Source: a virus
Strand: one strand, 5' to 3'
IMG/VR virus record: IMGVR_UViG_3300024999_000468
Span: 1 to 20,690 of that record
Length of the DNA stretch: 20,690 nt
Below, piece after piece: positions 13,707 through 20,548 of the stretch. The notes below the pieces were generated by a model that worked only from the letters and a program-made list of their open reading frames with translations, was not told where the DNA came from and made no database searches. The first letter of the stretch is position 1, and each line of letters begins with the position of its first letter. The position numbers and the translations under genes are program-made.

Positions 13707-15583
13707 TATCCCACGCCCCTATACGATGATAATATCTTGCTTATTTGTCCTTGCCGACCGCTCATGTTGTCGGGATTAGGAATAGGCATTTGACCAGGTA
13801 TCTGTCCGGGCATCATTGGTTGACCGGGCATTCCGGGCATTCCGGGCAACTGCGGTTGAGAAGCGTTCATATCATCCTCTAATGGCAATCCAACCTCTGT
13901 TCGCAGGTACTCCCTGAATTCTTTCCATGTGATGACAGAGCGACCGTCGATGATTGCCTTAGACAGCTCTGCAACCGTCTGATACATAAACGCCTTATCG
14001 GAAGGAAGTCCGTTGCCCATAGATAAAGAGAGGTCTAACTGAACCTCCCTTGTCATTTGATTTCCATCGTCGTCCTCTAATGGCTTGATGAAATGCTCAT
14101 ATTCTCCTGGAATTGGTATTCCACTTTCGTCCAACATTTGTCTTTGATCCGGTATCATTTGTGGGACGTTACTCAACTTCGAGGGGTCATAGAACCTGAA
14201 GTCCGGCTTCTCTCCGCCAACTCTAACCCACATTTCTGTATCCCAGTTGGTGATAATCTCATCCATTATCAGTTCGAGAACGTCACGCCAGCCTGTCTTA
14301 AACATTTCTGCCTTATGAGTTACACCCTTTTGGCCTTCCTGCTTAATAGCCATGATAGCACTTGCCGCTCTTACTGCGCCGTAACTTTGCTCGAAGCTAA
14401 TATCAGTCCTGCCAGATATGACATTAGCCTCCATGAACCCTTTTTCACGACGATTTATGATGTCGGATGAGACGCTTTGGGGTTCCACTACTCTCCAAGC
14501 GTTGATGTCCCTCATTGGAATGCGTAGTCCAGGCATGTTTGTCCATTTACGATAATCGAATGATCTTCCAGCCCCCATGCCAACGACTATTTGCGGATTG
14601 CCCATAAGTCGAGCTGTGATCCTGATATTATCATCCATGTCATTGATAACATCTTGAACAGGAATAAGCATTTCGATGTCCGATTGGCCCCAAATCTGTC
14701 CTCGTTGGATATAACAAGGGATAACAACAAAAGGATATACATCCCTTCTGTTAACCTTCTTGCCCTTCAGGACTTCTCTTGAGTCCTCTAGGAGAATATG
14801 GTTGGCGACATGTAGGCAGTACATCGAACCGTCTTTATCCTTCATGTAGCACTCAAGGAGCAATGCCTTTTCGCTCGTTGTTACCTCTGTTTCGTCTGCA
14901 CCTTGATCTTCGAATATCTCAGGGTTATACGGAACAGATACTTCGCGCACAACATACTTGCCCTTATCCGGCCATTGCTTACGAAACCATGATAAGGGAC
15001 GCGGTACGGCATGAATCATAAATTCACATTCTTGGAGTAGGTGGGCTGTCTGTACCTTTGGGTCAGGGAAGTAATTCGCAGGGCTTATAGGCTCGAATAT
15101 CGGAAGCCCTCTTCCGCCTAAAGTATCATGATCAAAGTATACCTTCATTATTGTTGTGCCAAGTTCTAGCCTGTCATGCTCCGACTGATTGAGCTTAATC
15201 TTGAATCGATTACGGTCGAGTACAAATTCAAGCATGTGCTTTGATTGCTCGGAGAGCATATGGTCTGATGGCTCCCAGCCCTTTGCTTCCACAGAGGAAG
15301 GTTTGTCCACTAGGTCGGCAATCATAGCCTCAATGATAGGATGAATGATGTTCGTTACACTTCCGGGGTCTATTTCGCTAGTTGGAGGATTCTGCCTGTT
15401 GTGTTTGTAGTCGTCGCACTTCTTCCATATCTCTGACTTTCCAAGTTGTTCTTTTGCATTGTAGGAAGCCGTGAATAACTCCTGTACCCTTGCGGCTAGT
15501 GCTTTTTCTTCTTTTGTTTGGATAATTGACTCTGGATTTCTTATTTTAGAGTCTATTACGTCAATTGGTTTGTCTTTGTCCAC
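13706..15583 (-). CDS. Portal protein (P22-type)
   Basis: A 625-residue portal, the size of podovirus (P22 gp1-like) portals, which form the 12-subunit ring for DNA passage at one vertex. Recognisable parts are the N-terminal helical region (ALAARVQELFTASYNAKEQL), V-T-N-I-I-H-P-I-I-E-A-M-I near residues 80-92, and the wing-stem region with ERLELG-like sequence (SEHDRLELGTTIMKVYFDHD). The crown side carries Q-D-V-I-N-D-M-D-D-N-I-R near residues 310-321 and the clip side LELIMDEIITNWDTEMW. The last about 45 residues are rich in P, G and M, ending in a helix. The start is GTG at 15583, four bases after the previous stop. It is followed by overlapping TAATG starts. Confidence 0.85.
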   Translation of the reverse strand: MDKDKPIDVIDSKIRNPESIIQTKEEKALAARVQELFTASYNAKEQLGKSEIWKKCDDYKHNRQNPPTSEIDPGSVTNIIHPIIEAMIADLVDKPSSVEAKGWEPSDHMLSEQSKHMLEFVLDRNRFKIKLNQSEHDRLELGTTIMKVYFDHDTLGGRGLPIFEPISPANYFPDPKVQTAHLLQECEFMIHAVPRPLSWFRKQWPDKGKYVVREVSVPYNPEIFEDQGADETEVTTSEKALLLECYMKDKDGSMYCLHVANHILLEDSREVLKGKKVNRRDVYPFVVIPCYIQRGQIWGQSDIEMLIPVQDVINDMDDNIRITARLMGNPQIVVGMGAGRSFDYRKWTNMPGLRIPMRDINAWRVVEPQSVSSDIINRREKGFMEANVISGRTDISFEQSYGAVRAASAIMAIKQEGQKGVTHKAEMFKTGWRDVLELIMDEIITNWDTEMWVRVGGEKPDFRFYDPSKLSNVPQMIPDQRQMLDESGIPIPGEYEHFIKPLEDDDGNQMTREVQLDLSLSMGNGLPSDKAFMYQTVAELSKAIIDGRSVITWKEFREYLRTEVGLPLEDDMNASQPQLPGMPGMPGQPMMPGQIPGQMPIPNPDNMSGRQGQISKILSSYRGVG

Positions 15584-15587
15584 TTAA

Positions 15588-15863
15588 TCATCTTCTTTCC
15601 GCGCTAAGTGGGTTCGATGGGTCCCAACCTGTTCTGGATGGTCTGTCCGTGGTTCTTTCGCGACTATTGGAATCTAATTGATAATTTAGTTGCTCGATAA
15701 CTTCTTCCATTCCATCAATCTGTTTAATAGCCAAGTCAATACGAGTTTGGTTATCGCCGGATATTTTAATGATTTCGCCTATTTTTAGGCCCCAATAGAA
15801 AGCCCCTGCGGTTATGACAAGGGTTAAGGTTAGACATATTGAAATTATTAGAGGTATTGACAT
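15588..15863 (-). CDS. Single-pass membrane protein with coiled-coil tail (91 aa)
   Basis: Residues 3-27 (SIPLIISICLTLTLVITAGA, continuing F-Y-W-G) form one membrane helix. It is followed by a helical stretch with heptad-like hydrophobics (TRIDLAIKQIDGMEEVIEQL) and a polar basic C-terminus. There is no signal-peptidase site or lipobox cysteine. The layout resembles inner-membrane spanin- or holin-accessory-type small phage proteins, but its place between terminase and portal is not typical of lysis genes. AGGAGGACCCC precedes the ATG. Its job is unknown. Confidence 0.65.
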   Translation of the reverse strand: MSIPLIISICLTLTLVITAGAFYWGLKIGEIIKISGDNQTRIDLAIKQIDGMEEVIEQLNYQLDSNSRERTTDRPSRTGWDPSNPLSAERR

Positions 15864-15875
15864 TGCGGGGTCCTC

Positions 15876-16040
15876 CTATTTATGGATACTCAATTTTTGG
15901 CGCAATTCTCTCATCTCTCCAAGCCACAACGTTGCTCTAGCATAATATTCGGCATCTTCTTTACTCTTTGAAACTCCAACCATTTTTATAGCATAATTAA
16001 TCGCCTCATTTATATCTCTAATTGTTATACTATTGTCCAT
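15876..16040 (-). CDS. Small hypothetical protein (54 aa) after terL
   Basis: A 54-residue ORF read by hand. It opens MDNSITIRDINEAINYAIKM, then S-K-E-D-A-E-Y-Y-A-R-A-T-L-W, and ends L-R-Q-K-L-S-I-H-K. It is helical, has no cysteine pair or membrane segment, and resembles no family I recognise. The ATG at 16040 overlaps the terL stop by one base (TGATG), with GGGTGGG upstream, and the next gene follows after 12 bases, so coupling to terL is likely. Helix and codon use look coding. Confidence 0.6.
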   Translation of the reverse strand: MDNSITIRDINEAINYAIKMVGVSKSKEDAEYYARATLWLGEMRELRQKLSIHK

Positions 16041-17554
16041 CACGAATCCCACCCTTTCATGAATTGGCTCTCTTCATCCATGTCATCTTCAATCTCCGAC
16101 CAATGCCTTGTTCCCTCGTACATGTTGCCAGGATCGCGATTTGCCGATATTGGCTTAGGTACTGCAATCCCTATTTCTAGCTCTTTTAGTTCAGGTTTCG
16201 ACATAATATAATAACGCATTTCGTCGAGGCCGTGATCGTTCTTTTTTATAGGCTCGTCTCCGTCAGGTTTCCACCTATAACTCTTTATTTCTTTTATGAG
16301 ATTCGTACACGTCCTAAAAATAAATAACTTGGGTTTTCCCTTGGGCCACACTGTGGTTTGCGGATTTGGTCTGAGCTTTAGGTATTGCTTAACTCGCTGT
16401 ATGCCTGACCATTTGTTTTTATCAACTACAGTATCGGCTTCAATCCCATGCTCACCAAACAACTCGGCAACAGACTTTTCAGCCGCTAAAGTCTTCTGAT
16501 TGGCAGCAGAGTCGAATAAAGCGTCGAGGTATCCCCTATGTCTAGGCCAGCCTAACTCGGTGGCGATCCTATGGATTTGCTTAGAATGATACTCTATTGT
16601 CTCCCCAGCTTTGTAGTGTTCTGCTATAACGTAGATATTGCCATCGCCATCGTAAGCATAAAAATGACAACTAAGTGGGGCTGCTAGGCCGGGGTCTATG
16701 CTTATATTGTCGTACCAATCAAGGGGTATTGGAATGGGGTCAATTACATGGATGTCCTCAACAAACTCCTTATAAACAAGTCCCGACATTGCGACGAACT
16801 TACCGTATTGGCGGGATTCCCTTTCCTCTTCCGACATTGTTGACATAAGGGATTCTATTTCGTCAGGTGACAGGTGGGGGTTGTCAGCCCATTCCATCAA
16901 CCAGTATTTGACGTTGGGGTCGTTGTTCTCATTGACGTATATTGTTTCGTATACCCACGTTAGACCTTGCAACGGTGTCATGGTTCCCCATATATCACCG
17001 CGGGTATCAATGATACGCATTTTGCACTCGTCATAAATTTCCTTGGGTGGCTCCTCGTCAAACCATATCCACTCTAAGGATGTTCCTTGGAATTTAGGCC
17101 GCCCTTGGTCTACAGACTTAAAAGCAATAGTAGAGCCGTTCTTTAGGACGATAAAATCAAGGATAGCATTTTCAGGGTCATCTTTCCTGCCTGATCTAAC
17201 ATGAACGTCTGCTATCTCGGCCTTTGGTAGCCATTTAAGAACTTCCTTTTGGGCAACGTCACGCTGAACTTCGTTTGTGAGAGATACAACCCATCCTTTG
17301 TTTGGAACCTTTACGCTTCTGTATGGGTGTGTTCCTGTCGCCATGTAAACCGCTTCTACTGCACCGCACACTGTTTTTCCTGTGCGATTCCCCCCAAGAC
17401 TCCATCTATTTCTTTTATTCGACATATGAAAATCCAACTGCTTCTTATGGGGAACATAATACCTTAGTGCTTCCTCTTTCTTCCGACGAGCTATTTCAGC
17501 ACGTACTACTTCAAGAGAAGGTATGTCCTTATTCGTAAGTTTTGGTTTAGCCAT
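16040..17554 (-). CDS. terL: Terminase large subunit
   Basis: A 504-residue packaging ATPase-nuclease. Numbered from the ATG at 17554: Walker A G-G-N-R-T-G-K-T at 54-61, Walker B W-I-W-F-D-E-E-P at 162-169, and the coupling motif TMTPLQG at 191-197. The RNase-H-type nuclease acids fit D287 (SIDPG), D348 (LFDSA) and D444 (GLDEM). The ATPase is about residues 35-250 and the nuclease 270-450. It translocates DNA into the prohead through the portal and cuts the concatemer. The ATG is preferred over an upstream GTG at 17563. It overlaps the 56-residue gene by 8 bases and is followed by small ORFs and portal, the usual order. Confidence 0.95.
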   Translation of the reverse strand: MAKPKLTNKDIPSLEVVRAEIARRKKEEALRYYVPHKKQLDFHMSNKRNRWSLGGNRTGKTVCGAVEAVYMATGTHPYRSVKVPNKGWVVSLTNEVQRDVAQKEVLKWLPKAEIADVHVRSGRKDDPENAILDFIVLKNGSTIAFKSVDQGRPKFQGTSLEWIWFDEEPPKEIYDECKMRIIDTRGDIWGTMTPLQGLTWVYETIYVNENNDPNVKYWLMEWADNPHLSPDEIESLMSTMSEEERESRQYGKFVAMSGLVYKEFVEDIHVIDPIPIPLDWYDNISIDPGLAAPLSCHFYAYDGDGNIYVIAEHYKAGETIEYHSKQIHRIATELGWPRHRGYLDALFDSAANQKTLAAEKSVAELFGEHGIEADTVVDKNKWSGIQRVKQYLKLRPNPQTTVWPKGKPKLFIFRTCTNLIKEIKSYRWKPDGDEPIKKNDHGLDEMRYYIMSKPELKELEIGIAVPKPISANRDPGNMYEGTRHWSEIEDDMDEESQFMKGWDS

Positions 17555-17717
17555 GATCAGCACACCACTCTATCCAAGGTATTAGCCATATTTCTTCACG
17601 GCATTTGTATTTGGCGTAGTTCCATCGTTTGCAGGTGGCGCAGTTTAGTAGAGTGTTGGGGTGTAGGGGTTTATGTTCAGGGCATGATCTGTTTTCCTTA
17701 TTAAGTGATTTGTTCAT
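17547..17717 (-). CDS. Small cysteine-rich protein (56 aa)
   Basis: A 56-residue ORF read by hand: MNKSLNKENRSCPEHKPLHP, then N-C-A-T-C-K-R-W, K-C-R-E-E and a tryptophan-rich end with a final cysteine (W-C-A-D-H-G). Five cysteines (12, 26, 29, 39, 52), including C-x2-C, and nearby histidines suggest a zinc-binding fold. It overlaps its upstream neighbour as TAATG at 17717 and runs 8 bases into terL, which supports a real coupled gene. The function is unknown. Confidence 0.6.
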   Translation of the reverse strand: MNKSLNKENRSCPEHKPLHPNTLLNCATCKRWNYAKYKCREEIWLIPWIEWCADHG

Positions 17718-17965
17718 TATAGATTCGCCTTCCTTGACCTCTTGAATCTAATCAGACCCTCACCTTGTACGGAACGAAGTTCCTTAATCACGTAATCTTC
17801 TCCACTTATAGTTTCGTTGCTCTCCACTAGCGATACAACGAACACACCATTATCCATAATAACCGCGTATTCATCGCCTACTTCCATATCCCGTATTAGC
17901 TTATGATTATGGCGAGCAAGGATACCAATTGCAATATGAGGATCAACATACTTTTTCTTAGGCAT
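17717..17965 (-). CDS. Small hypothetical protein (82 aa)
   Basis: An 82-residue protein: a basic start (MPKKKYVDPHIAIGILARHN), a beta-rich centre (DEYAVIMDNGVFVVSLVESN) and a basic end (RFKRSRKANL). I do not recognise a family; there is no cysteine or membrane segment. The ATG at 17965 is chosen because AAGAAGGTG lies 6 bases upstream; a GTG at 17974 would lack this. It overlaps the preceding GIY-YIG-like gene by 8 bases, so it is co-translated in the early part of the packaging operon. A nucleic-acid-binding role is possible from charge alone and is only a guess. Confidence 0.6.
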   Translation of the reverse strand: MPKKKYVDPHIAIGILARHNHKLIRDMEVGDEYAVIMDNGVFVVSLVESNETISGEDYVIKELRSVQGEGLIRFKRSRKANL

Positions 17966-18611
17966 TAACCACACCTTCTTTCACAGAGGTATAGTTATGC
18001 TTTCTTTTTAGTTCGTTAATCTTATCCATCACGCAATCATCCGGTCTAAACCACTCTCCGTTAAGCCTAGAGCCTTCAAATTGACGATAGAATATCTTCT
18101 CGGTGTACTCGTTGCCTGGTATCATTACCAATATCCTTAAAGTGTCCGGATATCCGGTTTGCAGTTCCTTGAGTCTTCTTTGTGGATTAACCGAATATCC
18201 AATCTTTATTGCTCCGCCAAGCTGTCCTTGGATAAAGTAAATATATCCTTTGTACCTCGGCTTCTTTCCTTTTGAATCACTGTCTTTTTCCACTTTAGCG
18301 CGACAGTCTATTTCTTTCCTAAGACGCTCAACTCTTACGACCTCGTTTTTCTTGTTCCAATACTCGGTCCATCTAGGATCGTCTTTTCTCCACGACCACT
18401 TATTGATTTCGTTTTCCAAGATACTCATAAAGCGGCGGTCATTTTTAAAAGAGTTAAGCTTGTCTTGGCTTCTCCAAATACCAAAGCTTATTCCTTTTTC
18501 CGTGTGACCTTCCTGCTCAAGTCTTTTTAAGAACACCTTAATCTTTGCGTCTATTGGAATTCCCAATACACCAATAAATGCTTGGCTGTAAGTCGTAACT
18601 CTATTAGGCAT
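17958..18611 (-). CDS. T5orf172/MUG113 GIY-YIG-like protein
   Basis: A 217-residue protein. From residue 122 it shows the T5orf172/MUG113 variant of the GIY-YIG nuclease fold: G-Y-I-Y-F at 122-126, A-I-K-I-G-Y-S near 134-140, P-Q-R-R at 143-146, a helix with E171 (T-E-K-I-F-Y-R-Q-F), and G-E-W-F at 185-188. The N-terminal 100 residues are helical and charged (GISFGIWRSQDKLNSFKNDR) and of unknown type, perhaps DNA binding. The family includes nucleases and homing-type endonucleases. Many phages carry one near terminase, where it may act in DNA cutting or site entry. The ATG at 18611 has AGGAGG upstream; TTG at 18617 is the alternative. Activity is inferred. Confidence 0.7.
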   Translation of the reverse strand: MPNRVTTYSQAFIGVLGIPIDAKIKVFLKRLEQEGHTEKGISFGIWRSQDKLNSFKNDRRFMSILENEINKWSWRKDDPRWTEYWNKKNEVVRVERLRKEIDCRAKVEKDSDSKGKKPRYKGYIYFIQGQLGGAIKIGYSVNPQRRLKELQTGYPDTLRILVMIPGNEYTEKIFYRQFEGSRLNGEWFRPDDCVMDKINELKRKHNYTSVKEGVVNA

Positions 18612-18613
18612 AA

Positions 18614-19153
18614 TCAATCGCCCTCCTTACTCATCTTCCCTTTTTTAATCAACCTCGAGGAAATAACATAACCGCCATCAGTCGAATGAAGGAGTTCGTT
18701 ATCCCTCATATCACCCAATAAGCGGTTCAACTTCTTGTTTCCATAGCCAAGTATAATTTGTAGCTCTTTATACTTCAAGGGGTTCTTAGTTCTCGTATTG
18801 ATCAACTTCCCAGTGTTCCACTCAATGTGCTTTCCTAAAGAAACCAAGTTCCCGATTAGCTCTCCGGAATTCTTAACCCCACTCTTTTTAAGCCTTTCGA
18901 TTTCATCAATCATAAGCATGACGTAGGGCTTCTTTCCTCCTGTATGCTTAGGAGGATCTTTATCTTTTTTGGCAGGTTTATTTGGATTACTCCACCAAGT
19001 ATCAACTACAAGTTCTTTGCCATCTCCATTAGGCATCTTCAATGTCATGAAGTTTGTTCCGTTAGGTGACTTCTCACGAACAATGTAAGAACCGACTGGA
19101 AGAGGTAAAATATCTGACTCATTATTGTAAAAATCCACTATCTTTTTGTCCAT
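18614..19153 (-). CDS. Putative winged-helix DNA-binding protein
   Basis: A 179-residue protein. The C-terminal part (about residues 100-170) looks like a winged helix: GELIGNLVSLGKHIEWNTGK, then L-K-Y-K-E-L-Q-I-I-L-G-Y-G-N-K-K-L-N-R-L-L-G as helix-turn-helix, and G-G-Y-V-I-S-S-R-L as the wing. The pattern is similar to RepL-like or phage regulatory proteins. The N-terminal half is polar with a lysine/proline linker (NPNKPAKKDKDPPKHTGGKK). It stands at the head of the genes leading to terL, after a hairpin-rich leader, and its SD (GAGGTG) lies in a possible attenuator. It may regulate transcription or assist packaging or replication; the family call is tentative. Confidence 0.55.
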   Translation of the reverse strand: MDKKIVDFYNNESDILPLPVGSYIVREKSPNGTNFMTLKMPNGDGKELVVDTWWSNPNKPAKKDKDPPKHTGGKKPYVMLMIDEIERLKKSGVKNSGELIGNLVSLGKHIEWNTGKLINTRTKNPLKYKELQIILGYGNKKLNRLLGDMRDNELLHSTDGGYVISSRLIKKGKMSKEGD

Positions 19154-19158
19154 ATTTT

Positions 19159-19210
19159 ACACCTCAAAAGCCCTTTCAATGGGCATGTGTTAGGTGTCAA
19201 AACGACACCT
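19159..19210 (-). promoter_or_regulatory. Possible translational attenuator: mutually exclusive stems
   Basis: On the minus strand three short elements follow each other: A, AGGTGTC (19204-19210); B, GACACCT (19192-19198); C, AGGTGT (19159-19164), which overlaps the ribosome binding site of the gene at 19153. A pairs with B in a 7-bp stem with a 5-base loop. B can instead pair with C over 6 bp and hide the start site. A small hairpin (GCCC/GGGC, 19170-19184) lies between. The short ORF 19212-19385 ends 2 bases before A, so a ribosome on it could block A. Pairings are seen; regulation is inferred. Confidence 0.45.
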
Positions 19211-19211
19211 T

Positions 19212-19385
19212 CTAAAAATGGCACTCAGCCTTACTCTCCCTAAGAGTGTAGGGTTTTTGGCATGTAATTCGTTTATATATACGTTCTAGCCTCGTTATTT
19301 CTTCGGCATTACTAAAACCTCCAAAATTGAGAGTCGCTAAAAATTTGACTTCAGTTTTTGGGGTTGTGATTTGTTTGGGGTTCAT
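19212..19385 (-). CDS. Putative 57-residue ORF (leader or remnant)
   Basis: An open frame read by hand, starting MNPKQITTPKTEVKFLATLN, then F-G-G-F-S-N-A-E-E-I-T-R-L-E-R-I-Y, and ending with C-Q-K-P-Y-T-L-R-E-S-K-A-E-C-H-F. The sequence looks protein-like (amphipathic helix near residues 27-40, two cysteines and one histidine) and its AT-rich codons match the phage genes. No clear ribosome binding site precedes the ATG. It may be a real small protein, a leader peptide for the attenuator at 19159-19210, or the C-terminal piece of a gene broken by the GC-rich island. I do not recognise a family. Confidence 0.4.
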   Translation of the reverse strand: MNPKQITTPKTEVKFLATLNFGGFSNAEEITRLERIYKRITCQKPYTLRESKAECHF

Positions 19386-19837
19386 GCTTGTTGATATGAT
19401 AATGATTGATTAAAATAGCTTGTATTATTGAGTTTGAATGGAGAGTGTGGAGTATACATATCCATGGGTATACCCTCCCCACAGCTTGGGTGGTTTCGCT
19501 ACCCTCCCCGGCCCTGCCGTTGCCAACAACGTTTGCCGCCAGGTTGATCGCCCCATACCTGGTCCATAACGCCGGACAAGCCAAAACGCCAGCAATACCA
19601 ACAGGCTGACACCCAAAGAAGGAAGGAGGAACGACAACCGCCACAAAACATCAGCAATCAGATCAGCATCAGCAATGCGACGATGCAATGCCTTGAGCCT
19701 CTCAGTATCAGCCGAATGTGACACAACAGCCTTTTGTCACATTCGGAAAATGGCTGAATCCCTTGCAGGAGTAGGCTCCCAGCGTTTTTGGCATACAAAA
19801 TAGCCGGGATAAGTGCCTAAAGTCCGTCTGTCGTGGA
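19386..19837 (-). other. Gene-free, locally GC-rich, hairpin-rich island
   Basis: No secure gene lies between the small terminase and the next ORF. A stretch near 19480-19720 is much richer in GC than its surroundings: 39 of 60 bases in 19501-19560 are G or C, while the line 19381-19440 is strongly AT-rich. It holds several hairpins: CGTTG/CAACG near 19518, CCAGGT/ACCTGG near 19542-19565, a GTATAC-containing stem at 19449-19478, and the inverted repeat at 19712-19746. The 14-mer CAGATCAGCATCAG occurs at 19659-19672 and again inside terS at 19889-19902. It may be a structured RNA, a mobile-element remnant or a recombination scar. A GTG-started membrane-like frame (19425-19724) is not supported by an SD. 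Confidence 0.45.
19712..19746. repeat. Perfect 12-bp inverted repeat
   Basis: CCGAATGTGACA at 19712-19723 and TGTCACATTCGG at 19735-19746 are exact reverse complements separated by 11 bases. Neither side has a T-run, so it is not an intrinsic terminator. It lies at the right edge of the GC-rich island and could be an element end, an operator or a stable RNA stem. Confidence 0.65.
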
Positions 19838-20314
19838 CTATTCTGGGAGTAATGCCTCATTCCTGGCAAGAATTTCTTCTAATTTCAGCAGATCAGCATC
19901 AGGGAGTTTAGTCACATTTGTGAGTTGGATTGGTCCTCCGTTTGGCCCGGTCAGCTCTGTTTCTGTTTTATCTTTCCAGCCATAGTTCTTTAGGGCAAAA
20001 ATAGCACCTGTTGGATTATTTCCGAACAGCCTATTCTCGGCATAATCCTCGATTCTTTGTTTAAGCTCTTTTAGTAGGTCAGAAAACACGTTTATATCAT
20101 CATCATATCTTCCACTCTCATACTCTAAAAAAGTGCTCTTAACTATCCCCAAAGCAATATACAACCCTGTAATAGTTAAATGCTGTTCCTTTGATATCCT
20201 ATCTTCTATATACCTCAATCCAACATCGAACATTTCATTAGCAGAAGTAAACTTCCTTAGCCTACCTCCACCTTTATTCCCTACTGCATGTTTATTCCCT
20301 AACGGACCACCCAT
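19838..20314 (-). CDS. terS: Terminase small subunit
   Basis: A 158-residue DNA-recognition subunit of the packaging terminase. The N-terminus MGGPLGNKHAVGNKGGGRLR is the typical glycine/lysine start of this family. A helical region with an HTH-like part follows (SKEQHLTITGLYIALGIVKS). The strongly conserved G-N-N-P-T-G-A-I-F-A-L-K-N-Y-G-W-K-D-K comes at about residues 98-116, then an E-L-T-G-P-N-G-G-P-I linker and a C-terminal helix ending in N-E-A-L-L-P-E. It binds the packaging site and hands the DNA to the large subunit. AAGAGGTGATAAAG precedes the ATG. It is the first minus-strand gene of the window and is about 2.3 kb from terL, wider than usual. Confidence 0.85.
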   Translation of the reverse strand: MGGPLGNKHAVGNKGGGRLRKFTSANEMFDVGLRYIEDRISKEQHLTITGLYIALGIVKSTFLEYESGRYDDDINVFSDLLKELKQRIEDYAENRLFGNNPTGAIFALKNYGWKDKTETELTGPNGGPIQLTNVTKLPDADLLKLEEILARNEALLPE

Positions 20315-20484
20315 ATCTTTATCACCTCTTCATATCTAATCTAAACCCCTACAACCATCATATAAGCCCACTAATTACACAATCCATACAATCCCCACCA
20401 ACTGCATAATTACTAAGCTCAAATACTTTCCTTCTATAGAGCAACACATCCCCAAACAAATAAAAACTTTATCTTGATTATGTA

Positions 20485-20522
20485 TTGACATATCAACCTA
20501 ACATATGCTATGATTACGTCAA
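20485..20522 (+). promoter_or_regulatory. Strong sigma-70 promoter with inverted TTGAC(A/G)TA motifs
   Basis: TTGACA at 20485-20490 and TATGAT at 20509-20514 are spaced by 18 bases, with an extended -10 TG at 20506-20507. This fits a strong vegetative promoter for the plus-strand gene at 20549. TTGACATA (20485-20492) is repeated in inverted form as TACGTCAA (20515-20522), and TTGACATATCAA is itself nearly palindromic, so an operator may overlap it. A weaker minus-strand match (TTGATA/GATAAA) leads to terS. No other feature is seen in 20315-20484. Confidence 0.7.
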
Positions 20523-20548
20523 CACTAAAACAGAGGAGGAAAACAGCA

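Noticed and set aside
14093-14470. Plus-strand open frame inside the portal gene
   Set aside because: Shadow of the portal coding sequence with no SD and no protein-like pattern; the same holds for the other plus-strand frames under minus-strand genes.
15588-15863. Calling the membrane protein a holin or spanin
   Set aside because: Only one helix, no partner spanin or endolysin nearby, and the position in the packaging block does not match a lysis cassette.
19425-19840. Template repeat of a diversity-generating retroelement or a retron RNA
   Set aside because: No reverse transcriptase gene, no matching variable repeat, and no adenine-specific differences between copies are visible in the window.
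19153-19840. Group I or II intron splitting a terminase gene
   Set aside because: Both terminase genes read as complete proteins, and I could not identify catalytic-core motifs of an intron by eye.
20358-20459. Short minus-strand frame (33 residues, TTG start, two C-x2-C-like cysteines) upstream of terS
   Set aside because: No ribosome binding site and no ATG/GTG start at a good position; too short to support from one sequence.
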